Source: an uncultured Bacteriovoracaceae bacterium
GTDB taxonomy: Bacteria > Bdellovibrionota > Bacteriovoracia > Bacteriovoracales > Bacteriovoracaceae
Assembly (NCBI GenBank): GCA_938034385.1
Contig: CALHLC010000046.1
Span: forward strand, 1 to 50,019
Reading direction: 5' to 3'
DNA: 50,019 bases
Position numbers and translations under genes: made by a program. Positions 1 to 10,030 of this stretch are shown one piece after another (within the stretch, counting starts at the first letter, position 1; each line of letters starts with the position of its first letter). The notes beneath the pieces were generated by a model that saw only the letters and a list, made by a program, of their open reading frames with translations, had not been told where the DNA came from and made no database searches.

Positions 1-139
1 GGTGTATCACTATAATCACTATAGGCCTCATAGTTCATTGAATTACAGGCCACCTGCACCCAAAGCTAAAATTATAAAAATAGAAAAAAGCTATGTTAAA
101 CCGAGTTTGATAGTGGTATGAAATAAGGGGGAAAGGTCA
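1..139 (+). mobile_element. IS3-type insertion sequence, 3' terminal 139 bp (left copy)
   Basis: This stretch is an exact inverted copy of 49881-50019. It contains the end of a transposase reading frame (2-121) and 18 bp after the stop that finish in CA, the usual outer dinucleotide of IS3-family ends. Sequence similarity between the two window ends stops after position 139, so that is where the IS ends and host DNA begins. The rest of the element lies outside the window. The identical length at both ends suggests the assembler stopped at a repeat. Confidence 0.8.
2..121 (+). pseudogene. IS3-type transposase, C-terminal 39 codons (cut by window edge)
   Basis: The only open frame leaving the window here ends in a TGA at 119-121. 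The visible residues include the stretch YNHYRPHSSLNYRPPAP. This is the characteristic Y-N-x-x-R-P-H-x-S-L-x-Y-x-x-P block found just after the catalytic glutamate of DDE integrase-core transposases of the IS3 (and related IS481) group. The catalytic residues themselves would be upstream, outside the window. Whether the full element is intact cannot be judged. Confidence 0.8.
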
Positions 140-141
140 CA

Positions 142-882
142 AGTATCACAATTGAAATGCTTCTGACCCATAGGGGAGGTCTGCAAAAATCTGTGAATCA
201 AAAACTTCACAATGTTTTAGAAGAGAGCAAAGTCGCTGGGCAAGCTCAAAGAAAACTATTAATTTCGCAAATTTCAGAATATATGAATAAGCCAATAGGA
301 CAGTTTCATTATTCAAACTTAGGTTACGTTCTTGTTGGGCATATTTTAGAAAATGCAACTGGCCTTAAATTTTCTAAGCTTATGAAGACTTACTTATTTG
401 AGCCTTTAGAAATGAACTCTTGTGGATTTGGAGAAACAAGTACGAGAGGCAATGTTCAATCTAAATGGGGACATTTCTATTCTAAAGGTAAGCTTAAGGC
501 CTATCATTATGATTTCCCAAGGCTTTATGAGCCGGCAGCCAGTGTACATTGTAACTTCATTGATTGGAATAAATTCTTAAAGGTGACGATGGATGGGTAT
601 ATTAAAAAGAGTGATTTCTTATCCAAAAAAAGCTTTAAGAAATTATATTCAACATATGACAATAGACAATCAGGTTATACATTTGGTGGTTGGGAACTTA
701 AAAACCTTTCTGGATTCAATGGTCCTATTTTAACTCATCATGGTTATAATCAACTAAATTATGCTGAGATTTTTCTTGAACCAAGTAGAGAAAATATCTA
801 CGGCTTTGCCTCAAACTCATATCATAATGCATCTTTAGCAGTAGATAAATTACTTAGTTATATTTTAAAAACAAGAGATTAG
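142..882 (+). pseudogene. Beta-lactamase-fold serine hydrolase, 5' end lost to IS insertion
   Basis: The frame is open from the IS junction, reading SITIEMLLTHRGGL, the part of the PF00144 (class C beta-lactamase / PBP-like esterase) fold that normally follows the SxxK nucleophile motif. The second motif, Y-S-N in HYSNLGYVLVGHILE, is present about residue 52 counted from the ATG at 157. A third-motif equivalent, HHG, lies near residue 194. No SxxK motif is left, because the IS replaced the start of the gene. An ATG at 157 would give 241 residues but no nucleophile, so I call a truncated, probably inactive gene. It converges on the next gene, with a shared terminator hairpin between them. Confidence 0.75.
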
Positions 883-903
883 ACTTTTAGTTTTGAGATA
901 AAG

Positions 904-928
904 AAGAGCTCGATAGTATCGAGCTCTT
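904..928. terminator. Bidirectional hairpin between convergent genes
   Basis: A perfect 11-bp inverted repeat (AAGAGCTCGAT / ATCGAGCTCTT) with a 3-nt loop lies between two genes that end 57 bp apart. The minus-strand side is followed by a T-rich run, so termination is likely best for the metallopeptidase gene. The plus side lacks a strong T run. Confidence 0.7.
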
Positions 929-939
929 GAAATTAATTC

Positions 940-2298
940 TTATAAAAACTTACGTAATTCTTTTTCAGTAAACTGACGATGGTAAGGATTTTGAACCTTT
1001 TCAACATAGTTCAATCTTGATTTAAACATCTTCAAGTTCTTTGAGTAAATATACTTATTAAAGAACTGAGTTAAATCGACATTAAAGAAATCTTCCATTT
1101 CCTTTTTAAAGAATTCATTAGAGATAACACTTCTTTGATTTCTTTCAAAATAGTCTTTTAAAAATTTCTTTAAACCACCTTTAGATTCAAATTTATTATC
1201 TAAAAATCCTAATAATTTACTTCCAGGACCATAAGCATTTCTATCAGTCGTTCTTCTGTAAGGAGAGTGGCTAGCAACACCAGTTACTTTAGGAGATGAC
1301 GTTTGTTGATAATTATCATCACCCCAACTTGCAATGGCTTCATCGATCCATCCAGCATTCCCTCGTCCTGGCATAATATTTCTTGCAAAATATGAATGAT
1401 CCATTTCATGTCTCAAGGCACGTAAAGATGTCCAAGTCGCACCAGCGTATTCCATACCACCATTAAAAGGTCCAACAGCATTAACTAGGAAAGCATCATG
1501 AGGCCATGGCCCATAATCTTCTTCTAGAACTTTCATAAACTTAAGAGCATTCGTTTTAAAGCTGTTAATAGATAAAAGGTTTGACTTTGAATAAACTGTA
1601 ATAGGAATAGTTCTTCCATCAATAGATTTATAATTAGCTTCAGTTAGTGAGTATGAACCGGTAGGAACTAAATGATAAAATATTGAAGAAGCAGTGTAGT
1701 ATTTTGGATAAGATATCTTAAAGTGATTGTTAGCAATTTCTTTAATCTTTCCATTCGTAAAAATAACATGCTTTGAATTAGCACCTTTAATTTTCACATC
1801 CATCGTAACTTTAAATTGGTCGTACTCTAAAGGAGCAGGTAGGTATTGCTCAAGGTATTGTCTGTCACTTAGGTCAGACATCCAGAATGCACTAGAGACT
1901 GAATTAGATTGAAATTTAACTAATCTATCAAAAGTATTTTTAATTTGAACAATATGTTCACCTTTAGCGAGTTTTTTTGTAATGACTTTTATTTTTGTTA
2001 CCCCACGAATCTCAACTTCTTTAAGACTTGCAGTTGTATCATTAACTAAAACTTCGAGAGCTTCTGGGACAAGATCTAAAACAGGATAACCATTTTCTTC
2101 TAAGTTAAAAATAAAGCTTGAAGTGGCACTAGCTTTTTTGGTTCTAACATCATATTCAACTTCATAATGAGCAGCTAGAACATTTGGAAAAACTGCTTGA
2201 GAGTCTTTGTATTTTAAAGGTTTTTGCTTAACGTGAGTTTTAGCTTGCAGTGAGCTTGAAAAAAGTGATAGCGATAAAATTATCATTAGTAGTTTCAT
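940..2298 (-). CDS. Secreted M1-like (gluzincin) metallopeptidase
   Basis: Predicted exported zinc peptidase of 452 residues. A signal peptide covers about residues 1-19. The motif GGMEYAG (about 280-286) matches the GxMEN exopeptidase loop of family M1. HEMDH (297-301) followed by exactly 18 residues and Glu320 (WIDE) fits HExxH-X18-E, the M1 zinc site. The first ~200 residues look like a beta-rich N-terminal domain. It is much shorter than typical aminopeptidase N (about 850 aa), so the helical C-terminal domain is small or missing. GGAGG-type ribosome site (GGAGGATTCTA) precedes the ATG. Tyr in place of the usual Asn of GAMEN means exopeptidase specificity is uncertain. Confidence 0.75.
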   Translation of the reverse strand: MKLLMIILSLSLFSSSLQAKTHVKQKPLKYKDSQAVFPNVLAAHYEVEYDVRTKKASATSSFIFNLEENGYPVLDLVPEALEVLVNDTTASLKEVEIRGVTKIKVITKKLAKGEHIVQIKNTFDRLVKFQSNSVSSAFWMSDLSDRQYLEQYLPAPLEYDQFKVTMDVKIKGANSKHVIFTNGKIKEIANNHFKISYPKYYTASSIFYHLVPTGSYSLTEANYKSIDGRTIPITVYSKSNLLSINSFKTNALKFMKVLEEDYGPWPHDAFLVNAVGPFNGGMEYAGATWTSLRALRHEMDHSYFARNIMPGRGNAGWIDEAIASWGDDNYQQTSSPKVTGVASHSPYRRTTDRNAYGPGSKLLGFLDNKFESKGGLKKFLKDYFERNQRSVISNEFFKKEMEDFFNVDLTQFFNKYIYSKNLKMFKSRLNYVEKVQNPYHRQFTEKELRKFL

Positions 2299-2501
2299 TA
2301 GAATCCTCCATTTTTCCTACTCTACTCTTCTGGAGAGTCCTTGAGAAGATCTATCTATTATAGAGTTTTGTTATGCTGCTACTAGTCGAATGGAGCTAGT
2401 TGAAATTATTATGTTTTAATTCATTTTTTCTCGATTTATGAAAGTAGTGTTAGATAATATTAAATACGGTGAGAAGTAAAAAAGTTCATAAAGGAATAAA
2501 T

Positions 2502-2954
2502 GTGAATATTTATATTGCTGATAGCAAAGATCGAGACTTTATTGTTCAGTCACAATTACAGATGGCCCAAGAGAGTGAGAACTTAAAGCTTGATGAGAAT
2601 ACAGTTAAAAATGGTGTCGAACACATTATAAAGAATTCGAATATTGGCTTTTATCTAATCGCTGAAGTTCAAGAACAACCGGCAGCCTGCCTTCTTGTTT
2701 TAAAAGAATGGAGTGATTGGAGATGTGGTAATGTTCTTTGGATTCACTCAGTATTTGTTATCACTGAAAAAAGACGTTTAGGAATTTATTCAAAGATGTA
2801 TAAGCATTTACAGTCTAGAGTTGAATCTGATGAGTCATTGAGAGGCCTAAGACTCTATGTTGATAAATCAAACGAACCAGCAATAAAAACCTATGAAAAT
2901 CTTGGTATGAGTAGGGATCATTATCATATGTATGAATGGATGAAGACCTTCTAA
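2502..2954 (+). CDS. GNAT-family N-acetyltransferase
   Basis: Cytoplasmic acyltransferase that would move an acetyl group from acetyl-CoA to an amine; the substrate cannot be told. The N-terminus (about residues 1-45) has the usual GNAT opening, with a DRDFIVQSQLQMA helix. The acetyl-CoA loop is KRRLGIYSKMY, the R-x-x-G-x-G/A signature in a slightly relaxed form. A C-terminal NEPAIKTYENLGM is typical motif B. I chose the GTG at 2502, preceded by AAAGGA. An upstream GTG at 2469 would add 11 lysine-rich residues that do not belong to the family. The 3' end overlaps the convergent serC gene by 4 nt. Confidence 0.8.
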   Translation: MNIYIADSKDRDFIVQSQLQMAQESENLKLDENTVKNGVEHIIKNSNIGFYLIAEVQEQPAACLLVLKEWSDWRCGNVLWIHSVFVITEKRRLGIYSKMYKHLQSRVESDESLRGLRLYVDKSNEPAIKTYENLGMSRDHYHMYEWMKTF

Positions 2955-4066
2955 AGAGTTGACTCTATGCTGTGGCTTAAGAGTTGAGTTAATTTTTCTA
3001 GATTTTCTAAGCTCACATTGTGAAACATAGAAATTCTAAATTGATTTCTTCCAAGTTTCCTATAAGAGTCGATATCGTAAATTACATTTTCATCTCTTAG
3101 TTTTTGAGTGAGTTCACTGACTGGAATTTTCTCATCAACATCAATTGTAGCTACAGATCTAGAGCGATAAGCATCATCTTTTATGAAGCAGCTTAAGTAC
3201 TCTTTGCTTTCGGCCCAATCATAAATATGCTTAGCCTTCTTTTGAGCCATTTCATTAATCGCAGCTCGTCCAAGTTTATTCATATCTTTTAATTGCTGAT
3301 TTATAAAAAAGAGATTTGAAACACTTGGGGTATTATAGGTTTGATTTTTTTTAGAGTTATCGATCGCCAGTTTCCAATCCATAATAGTAGGAATATATCT
3401 TTTCTCGTCTTGCTGGATTTTTAATGCACGCTCTTTTGCTTTTGGTGATAAGAACCCAATAAATAATCCACCTTCTCCTGCAAAGATTTTCTGCGGAGAA
3501 AAATAATAAAAATCTACATTTTTATGAGTACATTCAATTTGCCCAGCTCCACTTGTTGCATCCATGCAAATAATAGTTGAGTCATCATTGGCCGGGACAC
3601 TTTTCATCTGAACTCCAGTAGAAGTTTCATTTAATGTTAAAGCGATGAGATCACATTTATCTGAATTAGAAGTAATAAGGCCCTGCCCGTATTCAACTTT
3701 TTCAAGACAAGTCTCAATCCAGGGAATCTTACTATGAGCTGCGTGCCATTTATTAGAAAATTCTCCACAAACGTGATGCTTAGAGCATTTTTCAGTTAAT
3801 CCAAGACCTATCATATCCCATAAAAATGTCGCTCCACCATTTCCAAGAATAACGTCATGATCAGTTAGTTCAAAATATTCAATGAGCCCGTCTTGAACTT
3901 CTTTGACGAGATTCTTAACTGCTGGTTTTCTATGGCTTGTACCCAAGAGCTTCACTCCAGTACTTGATAGTCTTTTAACATATTCTGTAGGTATTAAAGA
4001 AGGACCAACACCGAATCTAGGGTCATCGGGAATAAGACTGGAAGGAATTGATAAATTTTCAAACAT
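2951..4066 (-). CDS. serC: Phosphoserine aminotransferase
   Basis: PLP enzyme of serine (and pyridoxal phosphate) synthesis, converting 3-phosphohydroxypyruvate plus glutamate to phosphoserine. At 371 aa it matches the class V aminotransferase fold. The N-terminus reads RFGVGPSLIP and GTSHRKPAVKNLV, as in the serC subgroup common in actinobacteria and some other phyla rather than the E. coli type. The PLP lysine is in SPQKIFAGEGG, and MDATSGAG supplies the cofactor-binding aspartate. The ribosome site GAGGT lies 8 nt before the ATG. It stands alone, with no serA or serB next to it. Confidence 0.87.
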   Translation of the reverse strand: MFENLSIPSSLIPDDPRFGVGPSLIPTEYVKRLSSTGVKLLGTSHRKPAVKNLVKEVQDGLIEYFELTDHDVILGNGGATFLWDMIGLGLTEKCSKHHVCGEFSNKWHAAHSKIPWIETCLEKVEYGQGLITSNSDKCDLIALTLNETSTGVQMKSVPANDDSTIICMDATSGAGQIECTHKNVDFYYFSPQKIFAGEGGLFIGFLSPKAKERALKIQQDEKRYIPTIMDWKLAIDNSKKNQTYNTPSVSNLFFINQQLKDMNKLGRAAINEMAQKKAKHIYDWAESKEYLSCFIKDDAYRSRSVATIDVDEKIPVSELTQKLRDENVIYDIDSYRKLGRNQFRISMFHNVSLENLEKLTQLLSHSIESTL

Positions 4067-4157
4067 AATTTGTTACCTCAATTATTTTTTATTTTAATCA
4101 TATGGGAGCTAAAACCATTAGGAAAATCGGAACTTTTTCTTTAAACTAATTTCAGTT

Positions 4158-5312
4158 ATGAAAGTCTTTTTAATTTTATTCTTATTTGCGATCTCCTCTT
4201 TTACACAAGATAAGAAAATTTCTCTTGAAGAAATGAAGGTAGATGGAATTATCTTAATTGATAAAATGGTTCGACCTGAATTATTAGACGAAGAAGAAAT
4301 AGAAGATCAAACACTTAGTGATGAAGAAGTGATTAATGATCAAAAATTAAAAAAGAAAGATTTAAATAAAAAATTAGAAGAATTAGAAAAAAGACCTGGT
4401 CTTGATTCTATACCTGAAGCTCCGCTTCCTGAAACTCCTAAAGAGCCAGAAGTGAAAGCACCGGAATTAAAAGAACCTTCTCTTGAAGCACCTAAAAAGA
4501 AAAAAGTTTATGACTTTTTATTTGATAAAGAAAAGAAAGCGGTTTTTAAAACAAAAACCTTTTTTAGAAGTTTTAAGTTAGGCTTAGGAGCGTTTAGTTT
4601 TTACCCTAATAAATATCAAGAAAGTGGTAAAGGTGGGAAGATAGGTCATGAACTAAACCCGGCCCTTGGCTTAGGGATTGAATACGGTAGCCCTAACTTT
4701 CTTTCTTTTCAAGTTGATACTTTTTTTACATTACCAAAGACTAGCCCTGATAAATTAATGAATGAGTTTAGATTTGGTCTTGAATTCCATGCATACTTTA
4801 GAGTATTACCAATCCTTAGACCCTTCGTTGGTACAACGGTTGCGTTTAATGTTTTAAATAGTAAAGAGACAAATTTGCAGAAACTCCCTGGTGGCCAAGG
4901 ATCATTTTTTAATGTTGCGACACCTAGAACATCTATTAATAATACTTTAGATGTAGGTTTAGAATTGAAGTTAAGTAAGCTCTCCTTTGATCTTAAAACT
5001 AGCTTTACATCACTCTTTGATAAGCAAAAAAGAGATATGAGTTATGGATTGATGGTGAATTATTACTTTGATTGGGCAAAGAAAAAAGAAATTTCTGAGC
5101 AAGACAATAATTTAGATAATGAATTACCTGAGCCGTCTTTAGAATCAACTTTACCTGCACTTAATAATAAGCCTGAAGTAGAACCTGATATCAATAAAGG
5201 AGAAGTTGTTTCTCCTGCTAGTTTAACAATTCCAGAAGTACCTTCTCCATTAGAATTACCGAAAGAATTACCAAATGATTTACCAGATGAGATAAAACAA
5301 TCAGAGGAATAA
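4158..5312 (+). CDS. Secreted beta-barrel-like protein with Pro/Glu-rich tails
   Basis: I do not recognise a family. A short signal peptide (residues 1-16) precedes an acidic, proline-rich region (about 25-115, with EAPLPETPKEPEV-type runs). The middle (about 135-310) has alternating hydrophobic/aromatic strands such as FRFGLEFHAYFRVLPILRPFVG and ends in GLMVNYYFDW, which looks like an outer-membrane beta-barrel. A second Pro/Glu-rich tail (about 320-384) follows. Proline-rich segments on both sides of a barrel could span periplasm or reach peptidoglycan. The next gene starts 2 nt after the stop, so the two are probably co-transcribed. No clear ribosome site is visible before the ATG. Confidence 0.6.
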   Translation: MKVFLILFLFAISSFTQDKKISLEEMKVDGIILIDKMVRPELLDEEEIEDQTLSDEEVINDQKLKKKDLNKKLEELEKRPGLDSIPEAPLPETPKEPEVKAPELKEPSLEAPKKKKVYDFLFDKEKKAVFKTKTFFRSFKLGLGAFSFYPNKYQESGKGGKIGHELNPALGLGIEYGSPNFLSFQVDTFFTLPKTSPDKLMNEFRFGLEFHAYFRVLPILRPFVGTTVAFNVLNSKETNLQKLPGGQGSFFNVATPRTSINNTLDVGLELKLSKLSFDLKTSFTSLFDKQKRDMSYGLMVNYYFDWAKKKEISEQDNNLDNELPEPSLESTLPALNNKPEVEPDINKGEVVSPASLTIPEVPSPLELPKELPNDLPDEIKQSEE

Positions 5313-5314
5313 AG

Positions 5315-7234
<1,920 letters not shown>

Positions 7235-7248
7235 TTAATTGGTACTTA

Positions 7249-7848
7249 ATGAAACAGTATATAGCAAAGACTTTTCTAGAATCAGATAAAAATTATGTGC
7301 TATTTGGTCTTTTAGTCATCATTATTTTATTCAAGACTATATATTGGGAGAAAAATAGGGATGTGTTAGTTGTTGAGGTTATAGATGGAGATACTTTAAT
7401 TGTTGAGCTTGATGGAAGGCGTGAGAGAATTCGACTCAAAGGTATTGATGCTCCAGAGCTTGGTCAAATGGCCAAAGGTGATAGTGAATGTATAGACATA
7501 GGAGAGTATTCAAAAAAGTATTTAAAACAAAGGCTACATAATCAACTCATTAATTTGAGATGGAAGAAAAGAGATCGATATCAGCGTATATTAGGTCAAA
7601 TATACCTTGATGAAGTTGATATTAATCTTGAGTTGGTCCATGCAGGTCAAGCTCTTATCTATTGGTTTAATATCTTTGATTCAAAAGAAAAAGCAGTAAC
7701 TTATACCAAAGCTATGAAGTTTGCTAAAGAAAATCTTGTTGGTATTTGGGGACTTGGAGATTTTTATGATCCATATAAGCACAGGTCAAGAAAAACTAAA
7801 AAGCAAGTCTTGCAGAGACACCTATGTTATGAACGCCTTTACCGATAG
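7249..7848 (+). CDS. Membrane-anchored thermonuclease-like (SNase) protein
   Basis: Staphylococcal-nuclease-fold protein of 199 aa. An N-terminal helix (YVLFGLLVIIILF) would anchor or export it. The OB-fold core starts VVEVIDGDTLIVEL, followed by RIRLKGIDAPELGQ, which carries the Arg and Glu of the catalytic triad. RYQRILGQIYLDE supplies the second arginine. It probably degrades DNA/RNA with calcium in the periplasm or outside. I start at the ATG at 7249. A GTG at 7231 in the same frame would add six residues but sits 2 bp from the tgt start. The last 53 bp overlap the next, convergent gene. Confidence 0.8.
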   Translation: MKQYIAKTFLESDKNYVLFGLLVIIILFKTIYWEKNRDVLVVEVIDGDTLIVELDGRRERIRLKGIDAPELGQMAKGDSECIDIGEYSKKYLKQRLHNQLINLRWKKRDRYQRILGQIYLDEVDINLELVHAGQALIYWFNIFDSKEKAVTYTKAMKFAKENLVGIWGLGDFYDPYKHRSRKTKKQVLQRHLCYERLYR

Positions 7849-8986
7849 AGAATCTATATTGAGTAAGAATCTTGAGTTTCCAAAGATCTAATTGAACACC
7901 TGTGAAGAGATTTGGAATAAAAACTGCTGGTGACTCATCTTCAGAGAGATTCGCATTTACTCCAGTAGTTGCAGTGTTAGCAGTATTATTATTATCAACA
8001 ACAGTAATAGTAGAGTCAGCGAATGTAGCTTTTCCAGAACCAGATCCAAAGTTTAGGTTTCCACCTAGGCCTGCATATAAATTTAAAAACCTAAAGAATC
8101 TAACACTTCCAGAAAGCTCTACTGGGATACTAAATGTACTAATATCTACATCTAAATTAAGAGTACTGATAAATGAAGCAGTTGCGTTCACTCCTCCACT
8201 TGATGAAGTCTCAGTTAAGTTAACTGGCTTTTTATAGTTAAGAGTCATTTTGTTATATTGTAGTCCTGCTTGAAGATATACACGTGTTTCAATCAAAGAA
8301 GACTTTGAACTCTTAGAAGGACTTTTTACAGAAGGAGTAGGAGTCACAACTTGTGTTGCTGGTACTTGAGCATTAGGAGGTGAATTATTAGAATAACCTC
8401 CATTACTATTTTCTGTTGAACTTGTTTGTCTGTTTATTGTTGTTGGAGTTTTTGATTCTTTGTTCTTGGCAAATAATCTGAGCCTATATCTTGCTCCAAC
8501 AGTTTTAAAGTCTAATTTAAAGTCACCATCTTCTACTCCGGCAGCAAATGCATTTACGATAAATGCACCTTTATTAGCAAATTGATAACCTAGCATGATA
8601 GAACCTGATGCAGCAGCTCCTTCTATTACGTCTTCTTGGAATTCACCAGCAAGGAGATCCATTGGACTTGCTCCATCACCAACAACAGCAGGACTTATAT
8701 TGGCACCAAATAAAAATTTGAACTCATTTGTATAATCAGAACCAACAAATGAACTTGATATAACTGAAGCATTGGCCGAACTTTTAAAGTATTCAGTGAT
8801 GTCAAAGTTTACTATATCCGTTTGGCCAGCGTCTTCAACGTCTTGTAAGAGGTCCTTAATAACTGTCTGTTGGCCAGTTGTCCATGTTCCATTAAATACA
8901 GTTCCATCGATATCTATATCGAAAAATGCATTTTGTGAGTAAAGGGTAGTACTAAGAAAGATTGATAAGTATATAAAAGTTTTCAT
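7796..8986 (-). CDS. Exported protein, probable outer-membrane beta-barrel
   Basis: No family recognised. It has a signal peptide (MKTFIYLSIFLSTTLYSQ) and a mature N-terminus FFDIDIDG. A central low-complexity Ser/Thr/Pro/Asn stretch (about residues 185-230) separates two strand-rich halves. The protein ends in GVSARLAF, with the terminal phenylalanine and alternating hydrophobics typical of outer-membrane barrels. The ATG at 8986 is preferred over the in-frame TTG at 8995, because the signal peptide then begins with its own basic residue. It overlaps the nuclease gene tail to tail by 53 bp. Confidence 0.6.
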   Translation of the reverse strand: MKTFIYLSIFLSTTLYSQNAFFDIDIDGTVFNGTWTTGQQTVIKDLLQDVEDAGQTDIVNFDITEYFKSSANASVISSSFVGSDYTNEFKFLFGANISPAVVGDGASPMDLLAGEFQEDVIEGAAASGSIMLGYQFANKGAFIVNAFAAGVEDGDFKLDFKTVGARYRLRLFAKNKESKTPTTINRQTSSTENSNGGYSNNSPPNAQVPATQVVTPTPSVKSPSKSSKSSLIETRVYLQAGLQYNKMTLNYKKPVNLTETSSSGGVNATASFISTLNLDVDISTFSIPVELSGSVRFFRFLNLYAGLGGNLNFGSGSGKATFADSTITVVDNNNTANTATTGVNANLSEDESPAVFIPNLFTGVQLDLWKLKILTQYRFSIGKGVHNIGVSARLAF

Positions 8987-9115
8987 TATCTTCAATATTA
9001 AGACAATTCTAAAAAAAATCTAGGGGGAAAGCAGTAAAAGTATATTTATTGGATTCTAATTTCATACTATAAATGCTATCCTCTCAGTTATTTGGTCAAT
9101 TATTAAGGATATGAA

Positions 9116-10030
9116 ATGAAAGTTTTGATTACGGGTGCAACTGGTTTTATTGGCTCTGGTCTAGTTGAAAAGTTCCTAACAAGGAATTATTCCGTAAATG
9201 TTCTGACAAGAAATGTTCCAAGAGCTGCAGTTAAATTTGGAGATAGAGTTAATTACTTTAAATGGGATCCAACTAAAGAAATTGCTCCAAGTGAAGCTTT
9301 TAAAGGAGTTGAGTCCGTCGTTCATCTTTTAGGAGAAAATGTAGCAGGTAAGAGATGGAGTGAGAAAGTAAAAAAAGTAGTTTATGATTCAAGAATTATC
9401 GGTACTGAAAATTTAATAGAAGGACTTATCGCTAGTAAGTCTCAAATTAAAACATTTGTTTCTACTTCTGCCATTGGGATCTATGGAGTAAGAGGGGATG
9501 AAGAAGTTTCAGAGCAAGAAGAAATACTTCCAACAGATTTTCTATCAAAGCTATGTATTGATTGGGAAAAAGTCGTACATGAAAAACTACCAACTGAGAT
9601 TAGGAAATGTATCTTTAGAGTGGGAGTTGTATTAGGACGAAATGGTGGGGCACTATCAAAAATGGAATTGCCATTTAAGTGTGGTGTTGGTGGTGTTGTT
9701 GGATCTGGTAAGCAAATGATGAGTTGGATTCATGTAGAGGATTTAAGAGAGTTATATTTTGATGCTGTGAAAAAAGAAGAATTTTCTGGAATTATAAATG
9801 CAACTGCTCCTAATCCAGTAAATAATAAAACTTTCACAAAATCATTAGGTAAGGTTTTATCTCGCCCAACCATTTTTCCAATGCCAAGCTTTGCAGCTGA
9901 AATGGCTTTTGGAGAACTCTCTACTATATTGCTAGATGGGCAGAAGGTAATGCCTGAGCGTGCCTTAAAGTTGGGATATAAATACCAATATCCACAAATC
10001 GATAAAGCCTTAGAAAATCTTTACAAATAA
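9116..10030 (+). CDS. TIGR01777-family NAD(P)-dependent epimerase (SDR39U1/YfcH-like)
   Basis: Atypical short-chain dehydrogenase of 304 aa; the reaction is not established for the family. The dinucleotide loop is GATGFIG at residues 7-13. HLLGENVAGKRWS and SAIGIYG are hallmark stretches of TIGR01777, and the C-terminal PMPSFAAEMAFGEL ... VMPERALKLGY closes the family's DUF1731-like tail. The ATG overlaps nothing upstream and is preceded by AAGGATATGAA. Its TAA shares one base with the ATG of the ferrochelatase fusion gene (TAATG), so the two are translationally coupled. Confidence 0.88.
   Translation: MKVLITGATGFIGSGLVEKFLTRNYSVNVLTRNVPRAAVKFGDRVNYFKWDPTKEIAPSEAFKGVESVVHLLGENVAGKRWSEKVKKVVYDSRIIGTENLIEGLIASKSQIKTFVSTSAIGIYGVRGDEEVSEQEEILPTDFLSKLCIDWEKVVHEKLPTEIRKCIFRVGVVLGRNGGALSKMELPFKCGVGGVVGSGKQMMSWIHVEDLRELYFDAVKKEEFSGIINATAPNPVNNKTFTKSLGKVLSRPTIFPMPSFAAEMAFGELSTILLDGQKVMPERALKLGYKYQYPQIDKALENLYK

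Noticed and set aside
4072-4077. GTAACA on the minus strand near serC as another sigma-F-type promoter
   Set aside because: It overlaps the GAGGT ribosome site a few bases before the ATG, so no promoter could act there.
7902-8237. Plus-strand reading frame of 111 codons inside the barrel gene
   Set aside because: Shadow of the minus-strand gene, which has a signal peptide and a barrel-type C-terminus; no ribosome site.
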